From NCBI RefSeq assembly GCF_000518705.1, contig NZ_JAEC01000005.1, positions 62,001-126,000 on the forward strand: a DNA stretch of 64,000 nt, read 5' to 3'. A program made the position numbers and the translations under genes. This document shows, one piece after another, positions 37,508 to 49,700 of this stretch. The first letter of the stretch is position 1; every line of letters begins with the position of its first letter. Under the pieces are notes generated by a model. The model saw only the letters and a list, made by a program, of their open reading frames with translations. It was not told the origin of the DNA and searched no databases. This stretch comes from Shewanella colwelliana ATCC 39565. Lineage in GTDB: Bacteria > Pseudomonadota > Gammaproteobacteria > Enterobacterales > Shewanellaceae.

Positions 37508-38616
37508 GCCGCTACCTTCTTACGCTTAAAAAAGCCGGTCAGTTTAGCGCCTGCGGGGCGCTCTTTACCGAGCAGCAGTATGCCTAAGAATAGAGCGGAG
37601 AGATGGATCCACCACATGCCTAAGTATGCGGGTATCACCTCATCTTCGAGGGCTTTACGCCCTGCAATCATCAAACCGAAATAACCTAGATAGAGTAAAA
37701 TTGCTGGGAACATTTTAGCAAACTTACCTTGGCGCACATTGACTCTGGCCATCGGCACCGCAATCAAGGTCATGAAAGGTATTGCTAACGGGATAGCCAA
37801 ACGCCAATGAAACTCTGCAACAGCCCCAGGGCCTTCCGTGTCCATCAGCTGGTCAATTGGCAGCGCGGACAATTTACGGCGACGCTCATCGACCTCCTGC
37901 TCTTTAATCTCCATCTGGTAGCCTGCAAACTCCACCACTTGATAGTCCAATTGATTAGGCGTGCTTTGGTACTGGGTTCCCTCGTTAAGTTGCAAACGCT
38001 GAGCACCGGTATCATCTTCAACCACACTGCCCCCTTTCGCCACAACGATGTTGGCCTGTCCGGCATCATCGTCAGGGTCAGGCAGCTGGGCCACAAACAC
38101 TTTATCTAATTGATTGTCACGACCAATGCGCTCAACAAAGAGTACCGCACGTCCATTGGGGCTGGTTTGGAATCGACCTTGGGTTAATGCAGCGATCCCC
38201 GCCTCTGATTGTGCATTTTCAAGCACACGATTTTGCGTCTCCTCCGCCCAGGGAGTGACGTATATCGACAAGAAGCCAGTAAAGATCATGTTAGCGATCG
38301 CGATCAGCAGGGTGACGCGCGTGATATACCACTCGCTAACGCCCACGCCATGCAGCACCACCATCTCACTTTCTGCATACATGCGGCCATGAGCCACCAA
38401 AATGCCGAGAAAAAGACTGAGCGGTACCACTAACACAGCCAGATAGGGCAAATTAAGCCCCAGCAGTGTCATCACAAGAGAAGCGGGAAACTCACCGTCT
38501 GATGCGTCAGCGAGCACACGAACAAAATGTTGGCTAATAAAAATAGCTAAAAGTACTAAAAGCACCGCCATTTGCGCTTTTAAAACTTCTCGAATCAAGT
38601 ATCTAAATACAATCAC
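37504..38616 (-). CDS. lptF: LPS export permease LptF
   Basis: A 370-residue partner of LptG with the same architecture: paired spans flanking a periplasmic jellyroll, and the coupling region GILVAHGRMYAESEMVVLHGVGVSE. It opens with FRYLIREVLKAQMAVL, as LptF proteins do. It is divergent from pepA across a 221-bp gap that must hold both promoters, an arrangement conserved in gammaproteobacteria. Confidence 0.94.
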   Translation of the reverse strand: MIVFRYLIREVLKAQMAVLLVLLAIFISQHFVRVLADASDGEFPASLVMTLLGLNLPYLAVLVVPLSLFLGILVAHGRMYAESEMVVLHGVGVSEWYITRVTLLIAIANMIFTGFLSIYVTPWAEETQNRVLENAQSEAGIAALTQGRFQTSPNGRAVLFVERIGRDNQLDKVFVAQLPDPDDDAGQANIVVAKGGSVVEDDTGAQRLQLNEGTQYQSTPNQLDYQVVEFAGYQMEIKEQEVDERRRKLSALPIDQLMDTEGPGAVAEFHWRLAIPLAIPFMTLIAVPMARVNVRQGKFAKMFPAILLYLGYFGLMIAGRKALEDEVIPAYLGMWWIHLSALFLGILLLGKERPAGAKLTGFFKRKKVAA

Positions 38617-38837
38617 AGGCAGGATCCAGTCCCTAAACTTATATTTATGCTGGTGTCAGCCTACTTTTCATGTAGACTGTCTACTTTTGGTAGTTTTGTG
38701 ACCAGCCATTAACTAAAAATGGTAGAAAAACACCTGAAAAATTAACATTGGTGTACCAATTTTTAGGTCCGTTTTGGACACAAGCAGACATTATCTAATA
38801 AATAATAAAATTTGTCTTTAAGAATCTAGGAGAGCTC

Positions 38838-40346
38838 ATGGAGTTTAGCGTTAAGAGCGGCAGTCCGGAAAAGCAACGTTCGGCCTGTATTGTCGTTGGT
38901 GTCTATGAACCTAGACGCCTCTCTGGTATTGCTGAGCAACTGGATAAAATCAGTGACGGCTACATTAGCAACCTACTTCGCCGCGGCGACTTAGAAGGAA
39001 AACCGGGTCAGATGTTGCTTTTGCATCATGTACCAAACGTCCTTAGTGAACGCGTCCTGCTTGTAGGTTGTGGAAAAGAGCGCGAGCTAGACGAGCGCCA
39101 ATACAAGCAAATCATTACTAAAACCATCAACACTTTGAATGAAACCGGTTCTATGGAAGCGGTATGCTTCTTAACTGAGTTACATGTCAAAGGACGCGAT
39201 ACCTACTGGAAAGTACGTGAAGCGGTCGAATCCACACAAAACAGTCTTTACAGCTTTGATGCATTAAAGACCCGCAAAGGCGAAACTCGTCGCCCATTGC
39301 GCAAGTTGGTGTTTAACGTACCGACACGTCGCGAGCTAACGGTTGGCGAACGTGCGATTGAGCATGGCATGGCCGTCTCTTCAGGTATGCACCTATGTCG
39401 TGACGTGGCTAACATGCCACCAAACATCTGTAATCCAGCCTATTTGGCGTCACAGGCACGCCAAATCGCCGAGACTCATGAGACCCTAACGGTATCAACG
39501 GTTGGCGAAGAGCAGATGGCTAAGTTAGGCATGAACTCCTACCTTGCTGTGGGCCGTGGCAGTGACAACGAATCCATCATGACAGTGATGGAGTACAAGG
39601 GCGCAGTCGACAGCACTGAAAAGCCGATTGTATTAGTGGGTAAAGGCCTTACTTTTGACTCAGGTGGTATCTCACTTAAGCCAGGCGAAGGCATGGATGA
39701 GATGAAGTACGACATGGGTGGTGCGGCAGGTGTTATCGGTGCCATGAAAGCACTGTGTGAGCTTAAGCTGCCTATCAACGTAGTGGGTATTCTTGCTGGT
39801 TGTGAAAACATGCCGTCAAGCAATGCGTACCGTCCAGGTGACATCTTAACCACGATGTCGGGTCAAACTGTTGAAGTATTGAATACCGATGCAGAGGGCC
39901 GTTTGGTACTGTGTGACGTGTTGACCTATGTTGAGCGTTTCGACCCTGAACTGGTCGTCGATACCGCAACATTGACTGGCGCTTGTGTTATTGCCCTAGG
40001 CAAACATGCATCAGGCTTGTTCTCATCACACAATCCATTGGCTCATGAGCTGCTTAATGCCGGTGAGCAAAGTGGTGACCGCGCATGGCGTTTGCCATTA
40101 TGGGATGAGTATCAAGAGCACCTTGAAAGCCCATTTGCCGACATGACTAACCTAGGTGGCCGCCCAGCAGGCGCGATCACAGCGGCATGCTTCCTGTCAC
40201 GCTTTACCAAGAAGTACAACTGGGCCCATATTGATGTGGCCGGTAGTGCATGGAACAGCGGTGCCAACAAAGGCTCTACGGGTCGCCCTGTACCTTTGTT
40301 AACTCAGTTCCTGATCAACCGTGCAGGCGTTGAGCAAGGCGAATAA
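38838..40346 (+). CDS. pepA: Leucyl aminopeptidase A / multifunctional PepA
   Basis: A 502-residue M17 zinc aminopeptidase. The C-terminal catalytic domain has [17 protein letters not shown] (metal Lys/Asp), KYDMGGAAG, and the signature [10 protein letters not shown] at about 349-358. The N-terminal domain ([15 protein letters not shown]...) is of the E. coli PepA/XerA type, which also binds DNA in site-specific recombination and in carAB control. AGGAG lies upstream of the ATG. In many gammaproteobacteria holC and valS follow directly; here about 17 kb intervenes. Confidence 0.95.
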   Translation: MEFSVKSGSPEKQRSACIVVGVYEPRRLSGIAEQLDKISDGYISNLLRRGDLEGKPGQMLLLHHVPNVLSERVLLVGCGKERELDERQYKQIITKTINTLNETGSMEAVCFLTELHVKGRDTYWKVREAVESTQNSLYSFDALKTRKGETRRPLRKLVFNVPTRRELTVGERAIEHGMAVSSGMHLCRDVANMPPNICNPAYLASQARQIAETHETLTVSTVGEEQMAKLGMNSYLAVGRGSDNESIMTVMEYKGAVDSTEKPIVLVGKGLTFDSGGISLKPGEGMDEMKYDMGGAAGVIGAMKALCELKLPINVVGILAGCENMPSSNAYRPGDILTTMSGQTVEVLNTDAEGRLVLCDVLTYVERFDPELVVDTATLTGACVIALGKHASGLFSSHNPLAHELLNAGEQSGDRAWRLPLWDEYQEHLESPFADMTNLGGRPAGAITAACFLSRFTKKYNWAHIDVAGSAWNSGANKGSTGRPVPLLTQFLINRAGVEQGE

Positions 40347-40367
40347 TCGATAGCGTTCGAAATAAAG

Positions 40368-40398
40368 AAAGGTGAAACAGTAATGTTTCACCTTTTTT
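40368..40398 (+). terminator. Terminator after pepA
   Basis: An 11-bp stem (AAAGGTGAAAC / GTTTCACCTTT) with a 6-base loop and T run, 22 bp past pepA. The following 230 bp to the regulator gene are AT-rich and show no gene. Confidence 0.9.
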
Positions 40399-40627
40399 AT
40401 TGCGTAACCAATAAGGCCAATCAGCATAAACCTGAGCACCGCTGGCGATAACGCTGGGCTATCAGCCTCAAAATCAAAGTTTAACAAATTGTAACCTTTG
40501 AATATTTAAATAAAACAACATATTAGATTTTTAATTTCAATGCATTCTCAACTGCTATTGAGTGAAACGTAGTTCTGGTTCTATGATAGAAGGATAATTA
40601 TTATAATAATGATGGACAGTTAGATTA

Positions 40628-42730
40628 ATGATGAATAGTAAATATTTGGTTGGAGAGTGCGAATTAGACTGTAAGTTAATGTCGTTAAACTATCAGCAAA
40701 ACACCATCAAACTCTCGTCTAAAGTTTACCAACTCTTGCTATTATTCATTGAAAATCGTGACAATATTGTCTCTCGCCAGCAGGCTATCGACACGATTTG
40801 GTTGGGTAATGAAGGCGTAGGAAAAAAAGGCTTCACCAATGCTATCTGGGTCATTAGAAAGACGTTCAAAGAGCTAGGTATACAAGATGAAGTTTTCACG
40901 ACGCTACCCAAACTCGGCTACCAACTCACGCTCCCAGTCACTCAACACCAGTCAGCCGTTACAGCGCACAGCCAGCAGCGAAAAATGCTTGTTATCATCC
41001 TCCCATTACTCCTTATTGCCACCCTTGTCGCGCTGGTTGTTTACCTCAAGCCCCCCCAAGCAATCACTCCCCCGACAAGCGTTGCGCCGACAGCCTTTGT
41101 AAAACCAACTAAAACAAAGGTCACTAATTATGAAGGGGTTGAAGAGCATATTGCGGTCTCCCATGATGGCAAGAGACTGGCTATGCAATGGCGTACCGAC
41201 ACGCTCACTGGCAAGCTCTACATTAAAAATCTGACCCAAACAGACTCACCGCTAACGCTCATCTCTTTTGAGAACAATGAAGAAGCGTCACCAGCTTGGT
41301 CCAGCGCAGATGATAAGCTCGCCTACGTCCGCATCGCTAAAGGTGGTGAATGCCAAGTACGAGTCAAAAACTTAATTGATAATACCGATGCACTCGTTGC
41401 ATCCGATTGCTTCTATATGCCCTATAAACGTGTCGTCGCATGGTCGAGCCATGACGACAACAGTTTGGTCTATTCCAAGCAGTATGGCGACAACGTCAGT
41501 CTTGTCACTCACGATTTAACCACTGGGATCAGCCAACAAATTACCTTCCCACAACGCAATGAGATCGACTACGCACCGAAATGGCTACCCAATGATAACC
41601 AGCTTGCATTTATTCGCGAGAGCGGCACCTCAACCCTAGCCAGCCTGGTTATACAAGGCCTAGATGGCACTACCCAACAGCTCATCAGCAACAATGCCAG
41701 TATTGTCGACTTTGACTACTCGGCCACAGACAATCTGTTTTACATCAACAATGTCGATGGCGCGAACGCCATCATCTCTCGAATCTACGCTGATGGAACC
41801 CCGCTGCCACCACTTCAGCATGTGGGGCTGCCCAGCAGTATCACCCTATCTGACATCAATAAAACCTTGTATGTCACTGAGCATATTTCCAAAGAATATA
41901 TCGCTCAACAATCTTACGATGAGAAACAAACGCTGCGCCGAATATCCTCCTCCTCTCGTGACATGTACGCCAGATACTCAGTCACCAACGACGACATATT
42001 ATTTATGTCTAACCGCTCCAAACTCTGGTCTGTTTGGAAAAACAATCGCGTTAGCAGCAAAAATTTAACTAAAAACTTAGGCAATGTAACTGTGCCGGCA
42101 ATATCGCCGATTAACACAGATTTCGCCGTCAACATCAATGTCGATGGACGCTCAACCCTGTTTTTAGGCGACATCAACTCAGAAACCTTTAGCACAATCG
42201 ACATCAATGGACTTGAAGCAGATAACCTTAGCTGGTCTAAAGATGGTGAGTACCTCTACTTTAAAGGCTCAACTAAAGCGTTAACCGCCATCTATAAGTT
42301 GCATGTAAAGTCTGGAGAGCTGCAGCAAATCATTCAAAACAATGGCGTTTACAGTGTTGAAGGTGAGCGTGACTCTGTTATTTATCTGTCAAAATTCAAT
42401 GAGAATGGCATTTGGCGCTTTGATGTCGAAACCAGTGAATTGACACAAATAACAGACAAATTAGCCAAGTTTGATTTTGGCTCCTTCTACTACGAACAGG
42501 GTTATATTTATTACCTTTCTCGCGAACACCAACTCGATACTGTCGAGCGGATTGCAGTCACCGCTGATGCAAACGTCGACATCATTGCAACCTACCCAGC
42601 AAACTCAGTGCGCAAATTTTTCGGGCTTTCTGCGGCAGATAGACACTCATTTCTGGTCACTTTAAAGGTCGCGAATGAAGCTGATGTGTTCGGCTACGCC
42701 CTCTCCGCCAACACAGAAAATGTAAGGTAA
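40628..42730 (+). CDS. Membrane-anchored winged-helix regulator with periplasmic beta-propeller
   Basis: A 700-residue one-component regulator of the CadC/ToxR type. Residues 1-105 form an OmpR-like winged helix (LSSKVYQLLLLFIENRDNIVSRQQAIDTIW, then GFTNAIWVIRKTFKELG and TLPKLGYQL). Residues about 119-140 are one membrane span. The rest is a periplasmic TolB-like beta-propeller with repeated blades (LAMQWRTD, PAWSSADDKLAYVR, APKWLPNDNQLAFIRE, LSWSKDGEYLYFKG). It would sense a ligand or protein outside the membrane and bind DNA inside. The next two genes on the same strand are large secreted S8 proteins, the obvious candidates for its targets. There is no sign of a partner kinase. Confidence 0.83.
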   Translation: MMNSKYLVGECELDCKLMSLNYQQNTIKLSSKVYQLLLLFIENRDNIVSRQQAIDTIWLGNEGVGKKGFTNAIWVIRKTFKELGIQDEVFTTLPKLGYQLTLPVTQHQSAVTAHSQQRKMLVIILPLLLIATLVALVVYLKPPQAITPPTSVAPTAFVKPTKTKVTNYEGVEEHIAVSHDGKRLAMQWRTDTLTGKLYIKNLTQTDSPLTLISFENNEEASPAWSSADDKLAYVRIAKGGECQVRVKNLIDNTDALVASDCFYMPYKRVVAWSSHDDNSLVYSKQYGDNVSLVTHDLTTGISQQITFPQRNEIDYAPKWLPNDNQLAFIRESGTSTLASLVIQGLDGTTQQLISNNASIVDFDYSATDNLFYINNVDGANAIISRIYADGTPLPPLQHVGLPSSITLSDINKTLYVTEHISKEYIAQQSYDEKQTLRRISSSSRDMYARYSVTNDDILFMSNRSKLWSVWKNNRVSSKNLTKNLGNVTVPAISPINTDFAVNINVDGRSTLFLGDINSETFSTIDINGLEADNLSWSKDGEYLYFKGSTKALTAIYKLHVKSGELQQIIQNNGVYSVEGERDSVIYLSKFNENGIWRFDVETSELTQITDKLAKFDFGSFYYEQGYIYYLSREHQLDTVERIAVTADANVDIIATYPANSVRKFFGLSAADRHSFLVTLKVANEADVFGYALSANTENVR

Positions 42731-42904
42731 ACATTTAAATAGTAAAGGATTAGTTTTTAATTAGATAAATTGTATGCCTTAAAAGAGCAAAAAACGGCTA
42801 ATAATTGAGCCACCTCTTGTTGAGCCTGTATCACCTACAGGTTATTAAATTGTGACAGTCACCTCAGCAATGACACAACAATATAACAACAAGAAGGAAT
42901 GGAA

Positions 42905-45900
42905 ATGAAATTTAGAAAATGCACGCTCGCATTATGCGTCTCCACCGCCATCCTATCGGGTGCTCTGCAGGCAGAAATTCAGACTGAATCGATATCAGCA
43001 TTTACAAGTGGCCAACAGCAGCAACGCGCAACCTATACCTTGTATTTAAATAGTGCGTCGGCCATCGAACTCCAGACTAAAAAGAATAACTATAAGCAAC
43101 GCCTTAAACAAATCAGCAGCTTTCAAGACCAAGTTTTTAATCTAGTTAAAGCGATTGACCCTCAAGCAACCCTCGTTGCTCGCTCAGGTCTGGTGGCCAA
43201 CATTATTACTGTTGAATTGCAACACAGTTCACTTGAACAAGTTAAAGCCATCGACGCCATTGAGCAGATTTTCAATGCAGATAACTCTTCAAGCATTAAG
43301 CTAAACCAAAGTGTCAAAGCCACAGCGCAAGATACATCGGTGATGGCTGATGAAGAGATCGCCTTACTGAGTCCATACACGGCTAACGCGTCGGCAGGGA
43401 CAGGTGTCAGCGTTGCTATTATCTCAACCGGTATCGATTACACCTTACCAATCTTTGGCGGGTCTGGTGTTTATGGTGAAAACAACGATCCTGAGACCCC
43501 GCCACCAGCTGGTAGTTACTTAGATGCCTTAGAGCACGGTGCCATAGAGTACAACGGCTTTCCGACCGCAGTCGTTGGCGGTGGCTGGGACTTCTCTAGT
43601 GAGAACGCCGGTAATGACGCCAACCCAATCGATCAAAACCTCAGTTATGAGTCGTGGAATGGTTGGACCTACCCAACGGGCATGGGGACTGAACTTGCTA
43701 GTATCGTTCATCAACTCGCGCCAGGGGCCACGCTACACGCGTATAAAGTGTATAACGTATCGGGCGCGAGCTGGGACCCAAGCTATATCACTGCATCGGG
43801 GCCGACGCTGGCTAAAATAGTTCAAGCCTTTGAGCACGCACTGGACCCTAACCAAGATGGCGACACCTCAGATCATATAGATATTGCACTATTAGAAGCC
43901 TCGGGCGCTGGGGCATTTTTCAATATCGACGGCAATGCCTCGGCTAATTTACTACAGCTTTTACTTGAACGAGTGTCTGCACAGGGAATGACTGTGATCA
44001 CCCATGCTGGCGACCTCGCTGAATATTCTCTGTACGGTGACGCACAAGCAAAACACCGCAATTGGATTTCAGCAGAAGGCAGTGCAACCTCTGCGATAAC
44101 TGTCGGTGCGGTAAACTACGCAGAAGACGGTGAAACCCTGATTGTTCCATCATGGGCTGCAATGGGACCAGTTCGTGGGTCACAAACCTTAAAGCCAGAA
44201 ATCATCACCTTTACCGACAATCAGCCGGTAGCAAAAATTTCTAACGCCGACGATGCAACCGCAAAATATGGTACACGGTCAGGTTCAATGTCTGGCGCAG
44301 CCAGAATCGCCGCCGCTGCAGCCGTCATAAAGAGTCAATTTCCTGGTTTTGGTCCAGCAGAAATCAAAGCCTTACTGGCTAATACCGCCAATATCAATAG
44401 CATTTTGGAGAGTGACGAAATTACGCCCGCTGAGATCTACTCTATCGGCCATGGTGTTGAAAATATTGATGCCGCAATTAGCTCACCATTAGTGGCTTGG
44501 GACTCAAACTCTAATCAACCTTATGTACAGTTTGGTATGCATGAAGTGGCTGGCAGTAAAACCCTTCACAAGAATATCACCGTACGTAACCTGTCTGATA
44601 CTGCGCAAACTTACCACTTATCGTTCAAAATGGTCGGTGATAAAGCCGCCCATGCCGCACTCGCGATTACCCTACCTGAATCGGTAAACATTCCGGCCAA
44701 CTCAAGTGTGGTTATCCCCGTCACTATGATGCTTGAGGGAGCTAAATTGCCGCAGTGGCCGTTAATGATGTCGGCGGATCATAGTGATGCAAACCTAAAA
44801 GCCACTGAGCTAAATGGCTACATTAGTCTTACGTCTGAAGGAAAACCAGAAATCAATCTAGGCTGGATGGTTAAGGCACGTCATAGCACCACCATCACTA
44901 AACGCCCTAACGCTACGGAATTTCCCACCTACCTAGGTTGGAACCCTGATACCTATCAAACAGATTGGGATCACCTTGCATGGGGGCAAGCGTTATACCC
45001 TGACGATGAGTTTGGTAATGGCGGCTATCAAGGCTACGTGGCTTCATTTATCAATGACTCACAGAGTGAAACAACATTCCATGCTTACCCGTTAATTTTA
45101 CAAAACGGTGACGTTCGTGACGACCTAAAAAATGTCAAAGGCCACATGATTAAAGCTGTCGGTGGCGCTATCTTTGACGATGCCATGTGCAGCGTAACGG
45201 GCAAAAAACTCAACATCGCCGTGAGCCTATTTGATCGCGCAGACGTCGCACTGGCTAACTTCCAGGAACGCGGTCCACAGCTATTTACCTACGATCTGTT
45301 TTTCGAATCTGTGGTACTTGAAAACAACTGGCACGAGAGCTTTGAAGGGGCTTACCTATGGGATGAAGCTCAAATGGTCAACCAGCCACGAATTGCACTC
45401 AATGCAAAGGGGCAGCCAACAACCTATGTCATTGATTACAAAACGCCATATGACTACAACAATCCAAATGGACGCCTAAAAGAATCGACCTTGCCAACCT
45501 ATTTTGCCAACAACGGTAAAAATGTTGTGTCGCAAGTTTGTCTCGAAGATCTATTTCACCATGAATTGGATAGCGTCGAAGATTTCGACCAAAACTTTGG
45601 TTTCCATATTCAAACCGATCGCCATACTGGCACGGAGATATACGAGCCAATCGCCCAATTTAATCCAATCAAAGGCGGCACCTATTCGGTAGAACAATCT
45701 TGCTACTTCGATTGGTTTTCCGGCGAAGAGGTCTGTAGCGATATGGTCAATGACCGCTCGGTACACGTAGGTTTTGCAGCGATGGTTCCAGAGGCTTCAC
45801 TCGGTGAGTTAGCCTTTACTCCCACTTATACCGCGCAGCCAGGTGAAGAGATCTATATCGCCTCTGTAGGTGCTTCAGAGTTAGGCGGTATTGGCGCAAT

Positions 45901-46687
45901 ACCAGAGCCTAAAGGTTTTATGGTCGTCAGTGTCAACGATGACTTTATGCAGATAGGCTATAACTCAATGCTGGATAACGACGGTTCTATTGTCGCCAAA
46001 GCCAAAGCAAACCAGACATTTAACCTTGAAGAGAACGTTGAAGTGGGGACCATTATTGGCAAAATTGAATTAGACACACAGGGCTTCTTTACTTACGGCT
46101 CTACTTCATTTGAACCATTACAGATCCACATTACCAATACCTTAATTGGTACGCCGTTTGCGATTAATCAAGACACGCATGAGTTATACGTGATTAACCC
46201 TACCGCAATTGATTATGAAAATATTAGAGAGTTTGAACTAAAAATCACCGCTCAAAAAGGCAACACACTTGGTGAAACGGAAACGGTCAAGGTGATGGTG
46301 ACCGACGCCAATGATATTGCCCCAGTGGTTGACGAGAAAGTGGCCGCTTCAATGCCGACGCCACAACTGAGCTTCAAACAAGGCCAATCAGCCAGCTTTA
46401 GCATCGATATCGCAGGTCTGTTTACGGACGTCGAAGGCAATAGCCTTAGCTACACCCTAGAGGGTTCAAGCTTTACCGCACTGTCTATCTCGGGTACCGA
46501 AATCATCGGTGAGCTTGATAGTGAGGGATCACATCCACTCACAGTAACTGCCTCTGATGGCGTTCATGAAGTCAGCCATAGCCTAAACGTGACGTCGACA
46601 TTTGAGCCAGAAAGCGATAGTGGCGGCAGTTTGGGGCTACTATCTCTGTTGCTTGCAGGCCTCATGACACAGCGTCGCCGTCGCTAA
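42905..46687 (+). CDS. Secreted S8-fold protein with disrupted catalytic site (probable pseudoprotease), GlyGly-CTERM
   Basis: A 1260-residue exported protein: signal peptide ending LQA before EIQ, then an inhibitor_I9-like region (about 40-125) and an S8 fold. Aligned by motif to its neighbour, the catalytic Asp of DTG is Ser174 (AIISTGID), the His of GHGTH is Met260 (TGMGTELAS), and the oxyanion Asn is Asp370 (THAGDLAEY). Only the Ser (S461, SGSMSGAAR) remains. The C-terminal part has cadherin-like and dystroglycan-type cadherin-like domains (about 1025-1240). It ends in GGSLGLLSLLLAGLMTQRRRR-type GlyGly-CTERM sorting tail, a rhombosortase substrate. AAGGA lies 6 bases before the ATG at 42905. 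Frame and length are intact, so it looks maintained, not decayed. It may act as a binding or regulatory partner of the active protease downstream. Confidence 0.82.
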   Translation: MKFRKCTLALCVSTAILSGALQAEIQTESISAFTSGQQQQRATYTLYLNSASAIELQTKKNNYKQRLKQISSFQDQVFNLVKAIDPQATLVARSGLVANIITVELQHSSLEQVKAIDAIEQIFNADNSSSIKLNQSVKATAQDTSVMADEEIALLSPYTANASAGTGVSVAIISTGIDYTLPIFGGSGVYGENNDPETPPPAGSYLDALEHGAIEYNGFPTAVVGGGWDFSSENAGNDANPIDQNLSYESWNGWTYPTGMGTELASIVHQLAPGATLHAYKVYNVSGASWDPSYITASGPTLAKIVQAFEHALDPNQDGDTSDHIDIALLEASGAGAFFNIDGNASANLLQLLLERVSAQGMTVITHAGDLAEYSLYGDAQAKHRNWISAEGSATSAITVGAVNYAEDGETLIVPSWAAMGPVRGSQTLKPEIITFTDNQPVAKISNADDATAKYGTRSGSMSGAARIAAAAAVIKSQFPGFGPAEIKALLANTANINSILESDEITPAEIYSIGHGVENIDAAISSPLVAWDSNSNQPYVQFGMHEVAGSKTLHKNITVRNLSDTAQTYHLSFKMVGDKAAHAALAITLPESVNIPANSSVVIPVTMMLEGAKLPQWPLMMSADHSDANLKATELNGYISLTSEGKPEINLGWMVKARHSTTITKRPNATEFPTYLGWNPDTYQTDWDHLAWGQALYPDDEFGNGGYQGYVASFINDSQSETTFHAYPLILQNGDVRDDLKNVKGHMIKAVGGAIFDDAMCSVTGKKLNIAVSLFDRADVALANFQERGPQLFTYDLFFESVVLENNWHESFEGAYLWDEAQMVNQPRIALNAKGQPTTYVIDYKTPYDYNNPNGRLKESTLPTYFANNGKNVVSQVCLEDLFHHELDSVEDFDQNFGFHIQTDRHTGTEIYEPIAQFNPIKGGTYSVEQSCYFDWFSGEEVCSDMVNDRSVHVGFAAMVPEASLGELAFTPTYTAQPGEEIYIASVGASELGGIGAIPEPKGFMVVSVNDDFMQIGYNSMLDNDGSIVAKAKANQTFNLEENVEVGTIIGKIELDTQGFFTYGSTSFEPLQIHITNTLIGTPFAINQDTHELYVINPTAIDYENIREFELKITAQKGNTLGETETVKVMVTDANDIAPVVDEKVAASMPTPQLSFKQGQSASFSIDIAGLFTDVEGNSLSYTLEGSSFTALSISGTEIIGELDSEGSHPLTVTASDGVHEVSHSLNVTSTFEPESDSGGSLGLLSLLLAGLMTQRRRR

Positions 46688-46720
46688 CGGGTTAATCAGC
46701 TAATTGATTCTATCCCTTAT

Positions 46721-46745
46721 AGGGAAAGCCTCATTCGGGCTTTCC
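46721..46745 (+). terminator. Hairpin between the two S8 genes
   Basis: A perfect 9-bp stem (GGGAAAGCC / GGCTTTCCC) with a 7-base loop, followed by TCTCTAAT. The T content is modest, so it may be a leaky terminator or a processing site that sets the ratio of the two proteins. Confidence 0.5.
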
Positions 46746-46772
46746 CTCTCTAATAATAAAATAGGTAATCAA

Positions 46773-49700
46773 ATGAAATTAAGTCGTAGATATTTGGTTC
46801 TTAGTGCAGTGAGTTCTGTACTGGCATTTTCAAGCCAAGCTGATTCTGGCAAGCCACTTAACACCATCAACCCTGGCGAAGAGAAAATAAAACTCGAACG
46901 CGCCAGCAAACAACGCACCGACGGCATGTACTTTGTACGCCTAAAAGAGCGTGCCTTAGCCAGCTATGACGGTTCAGTTAGCGGTTATGCGGCCACCAGC
47001 CTCAAGGTCAATCAGGCCAATAAAACAGCCTCTGGGGTGTTAAACCTAACATCTCAAGCTAGCATCAGTTACAAGCACTACCTGCAGAACAAGCAGGCAC
47101 AAGTGACTCAACGATTAAGCAGCAAAATTAACCGCACCCTCAAACCATCGCAGCAATATCAGGTCGTCGCTAACGCCTTTGCGGTGCAACTTGACACAAG
47201 TGAAGTAAAAACCATTCTAAAAGATAGCGACGTGATGAGTGTCGAGCCGGTTGGTATGCATTTTATTCATACCTCAACCGGGCCTGAGTTCGTCGGTGCA
47301 AAAAAAGTATGGCAGGGGGTGAATGAGCTTCCTGGCACCAAAGGTGAAGGCGTTGTAGTCGGTATTATGGATACAGGCATCAACGCCAATCATCCATCTT
47401 TCAAAGCCATCAGCGATGATGGCTATGCGCACATCAATCCGTTGGGTGAAGGCCAATATTTTGGTGATTGTCAGCAGTATCCAAAGTTCTGCAACAACAA
47501 GCTAATTGGTATCGTCAGCTATAAAGAGCTTATCGATCATCGTGCCAGCGTAGCCGATAACCTTGACGATGCCGCGTATGATGATTTAGCCGATAAAGCC
47601 AAAGTGGGTTATGACTTCCACGGTCACGGATCACACGTTGCTTCCACCACCGCTGGTAACATCGTTAATAACGTTAACTATTATCTACAAGTCCAAGAAG
47701 ATGATGACACCATTATCGCTGAGAAAAGCGCATTCGAATTTGATGCCATCAGCGGCGTCGCCCCACGTGCCAACATCGTCTCCTACCAAGTCTGCGACGA
47801 TGTAGGCGCTTGTTACCCAGAATTTACGATTCAAGCCTTGGAGCATGCCATTGAAAATGGTATCCAAGTGCTCAACTACTCGGTCGGCGGTTCAGCCACC
47901 GATCCCTGGAGCTCAGTCAGTGCCGAGGCCTTCCTAAACGCTCGTGAAGCCGGTATCCATGTGGCAACCGCAGCTGGCAACGCGGGTCCCACGGCGAGCA
48001 CATTAGGTTCACCAGGTAACGCGCCATGGGTGACCACTGTTGCGGCTTATAGCCACAATCTCAGCTTTGATGAGAAAGGATTAACTGATTTTAGTTCTGT
48101 GGGGGGAGAATCGTTAGCAGACCTATCTGGTCGCGGCATTACCAAAGGTTTTACTGGTAAGCTTGTTCAGGCTAAAGATCACAACCCTGATAACGCAATG
48201 TGTACCGAGCCTTTTGACGCCAATACATTTACCGCTGATCAAATCGTTGTCTGTGAACGCGGCGTTAATGCCCGTGTCCGTAAAGGCATTAACGTCAGAG
48301 AGGGTGGAGCTGGCGCAATGATTCTGATCAACTTGGCTGGCGGCGCAGATACCGTGAATGATGACAACCATGTGATCCCAGCCATTCACTTAAATGATGT
48401 AGATGGCGAGCGACTGACTCATTGGTTAGCAACTGGCAGCGATCATCAAGCAACCATCGCCGCGAGTGTAACCAGTACAGATGATGCGCTCGGTGATATT
48501 GCAGGGCCATTTACCTCTCGCGGGCCTAACCTGCCCTACCCGAACATTTTTGCCCCAGATATTGCAGCACCTGGCGTCGATATCTATGCCGCCAATGCTG
48601 AAGATAGAGTGTTTAAGGATCAACTAGGCCATATTCCATACGTCTCGTTTTCTGGTACCTCTATGGCTAGCCCACATGTGGCGGGGGCACTTGCGCTAAT
48701 TAAAGCTTCATTCCCGAATTGGACACCGGCGCAAGCGCAATCGGCAATCATGTCGACAGCCCATCAGGTGACTTATCAAGATGATGATTACGATGGCGTA
48801 AAAATACGTTCTGATTTCTTTATTCAAGGGGCGGGCAGCTTGCGTATTCATGCAGCCTTGAAAGCCGGGTTATTGCTAGATATCACCAAAGATGAGTACC
48901 TTGCAGCTAACCCTGAAATCGGTGGTAACCCTAGTGATTTGAATACCAGTTCCATGGTCAACAATGAGTGTATTTCAAACTGCACTTGGACACGCACAGT
49001 TACCGCAACTAAAGACAGCACGTGGACTGCCAGTTATGAGTACTTAAACGAAGGCTTTACATTGGAGGTCACGCCGTCTCAATTTTCACTGAAAGCCGGA
49101 GACACGCAGCAACTGACGATTAAGGCGACTGCCAACGTTAACCTGGTTGATGAATGGGTGCATGGCTATATTAACCTCAACAATGCCGATGCCACCATGA
49201 GCGACACCCACTTGCAAGCCACCATAGGCTTTAAAGCGGGACAGATCATCGACACGGTCTCAGCCAAATTAAACAACCTTGATAATACAATTGAAATCAA
49301 TGAGATAACGACCTCCGGAAGTAACGATCTGCAAACCAAAGGTTTTGGATTATTCAAGTCACAAAGCGTTACCGGAACCGCCATCGGTGCCTCTAATGAT
49401 GCAGAACGCAATACCCCAGCCTATAACCAAGCAGTGCTCTTTACCACCACCACGGTCGTGAAGCCCTATACCAAGCGACTCATTGTCGAGATCACAGACA
49501 CCACCGCGCCAGATATGGACTTATACGTGGGTATTGATGAAAACAATGACGGCAAAGCTGACGTCTACGAAATGTATTACTCATTAGTCTGTGTCAGCGG
49601 CGCAGTAGACTCAAACGAGCGGTGTGTCATCGAAACGCCTACCACTGGTAACTATTGGATATTGGCACACAATTTTGAGGGTACAACCGCAGATGAACCT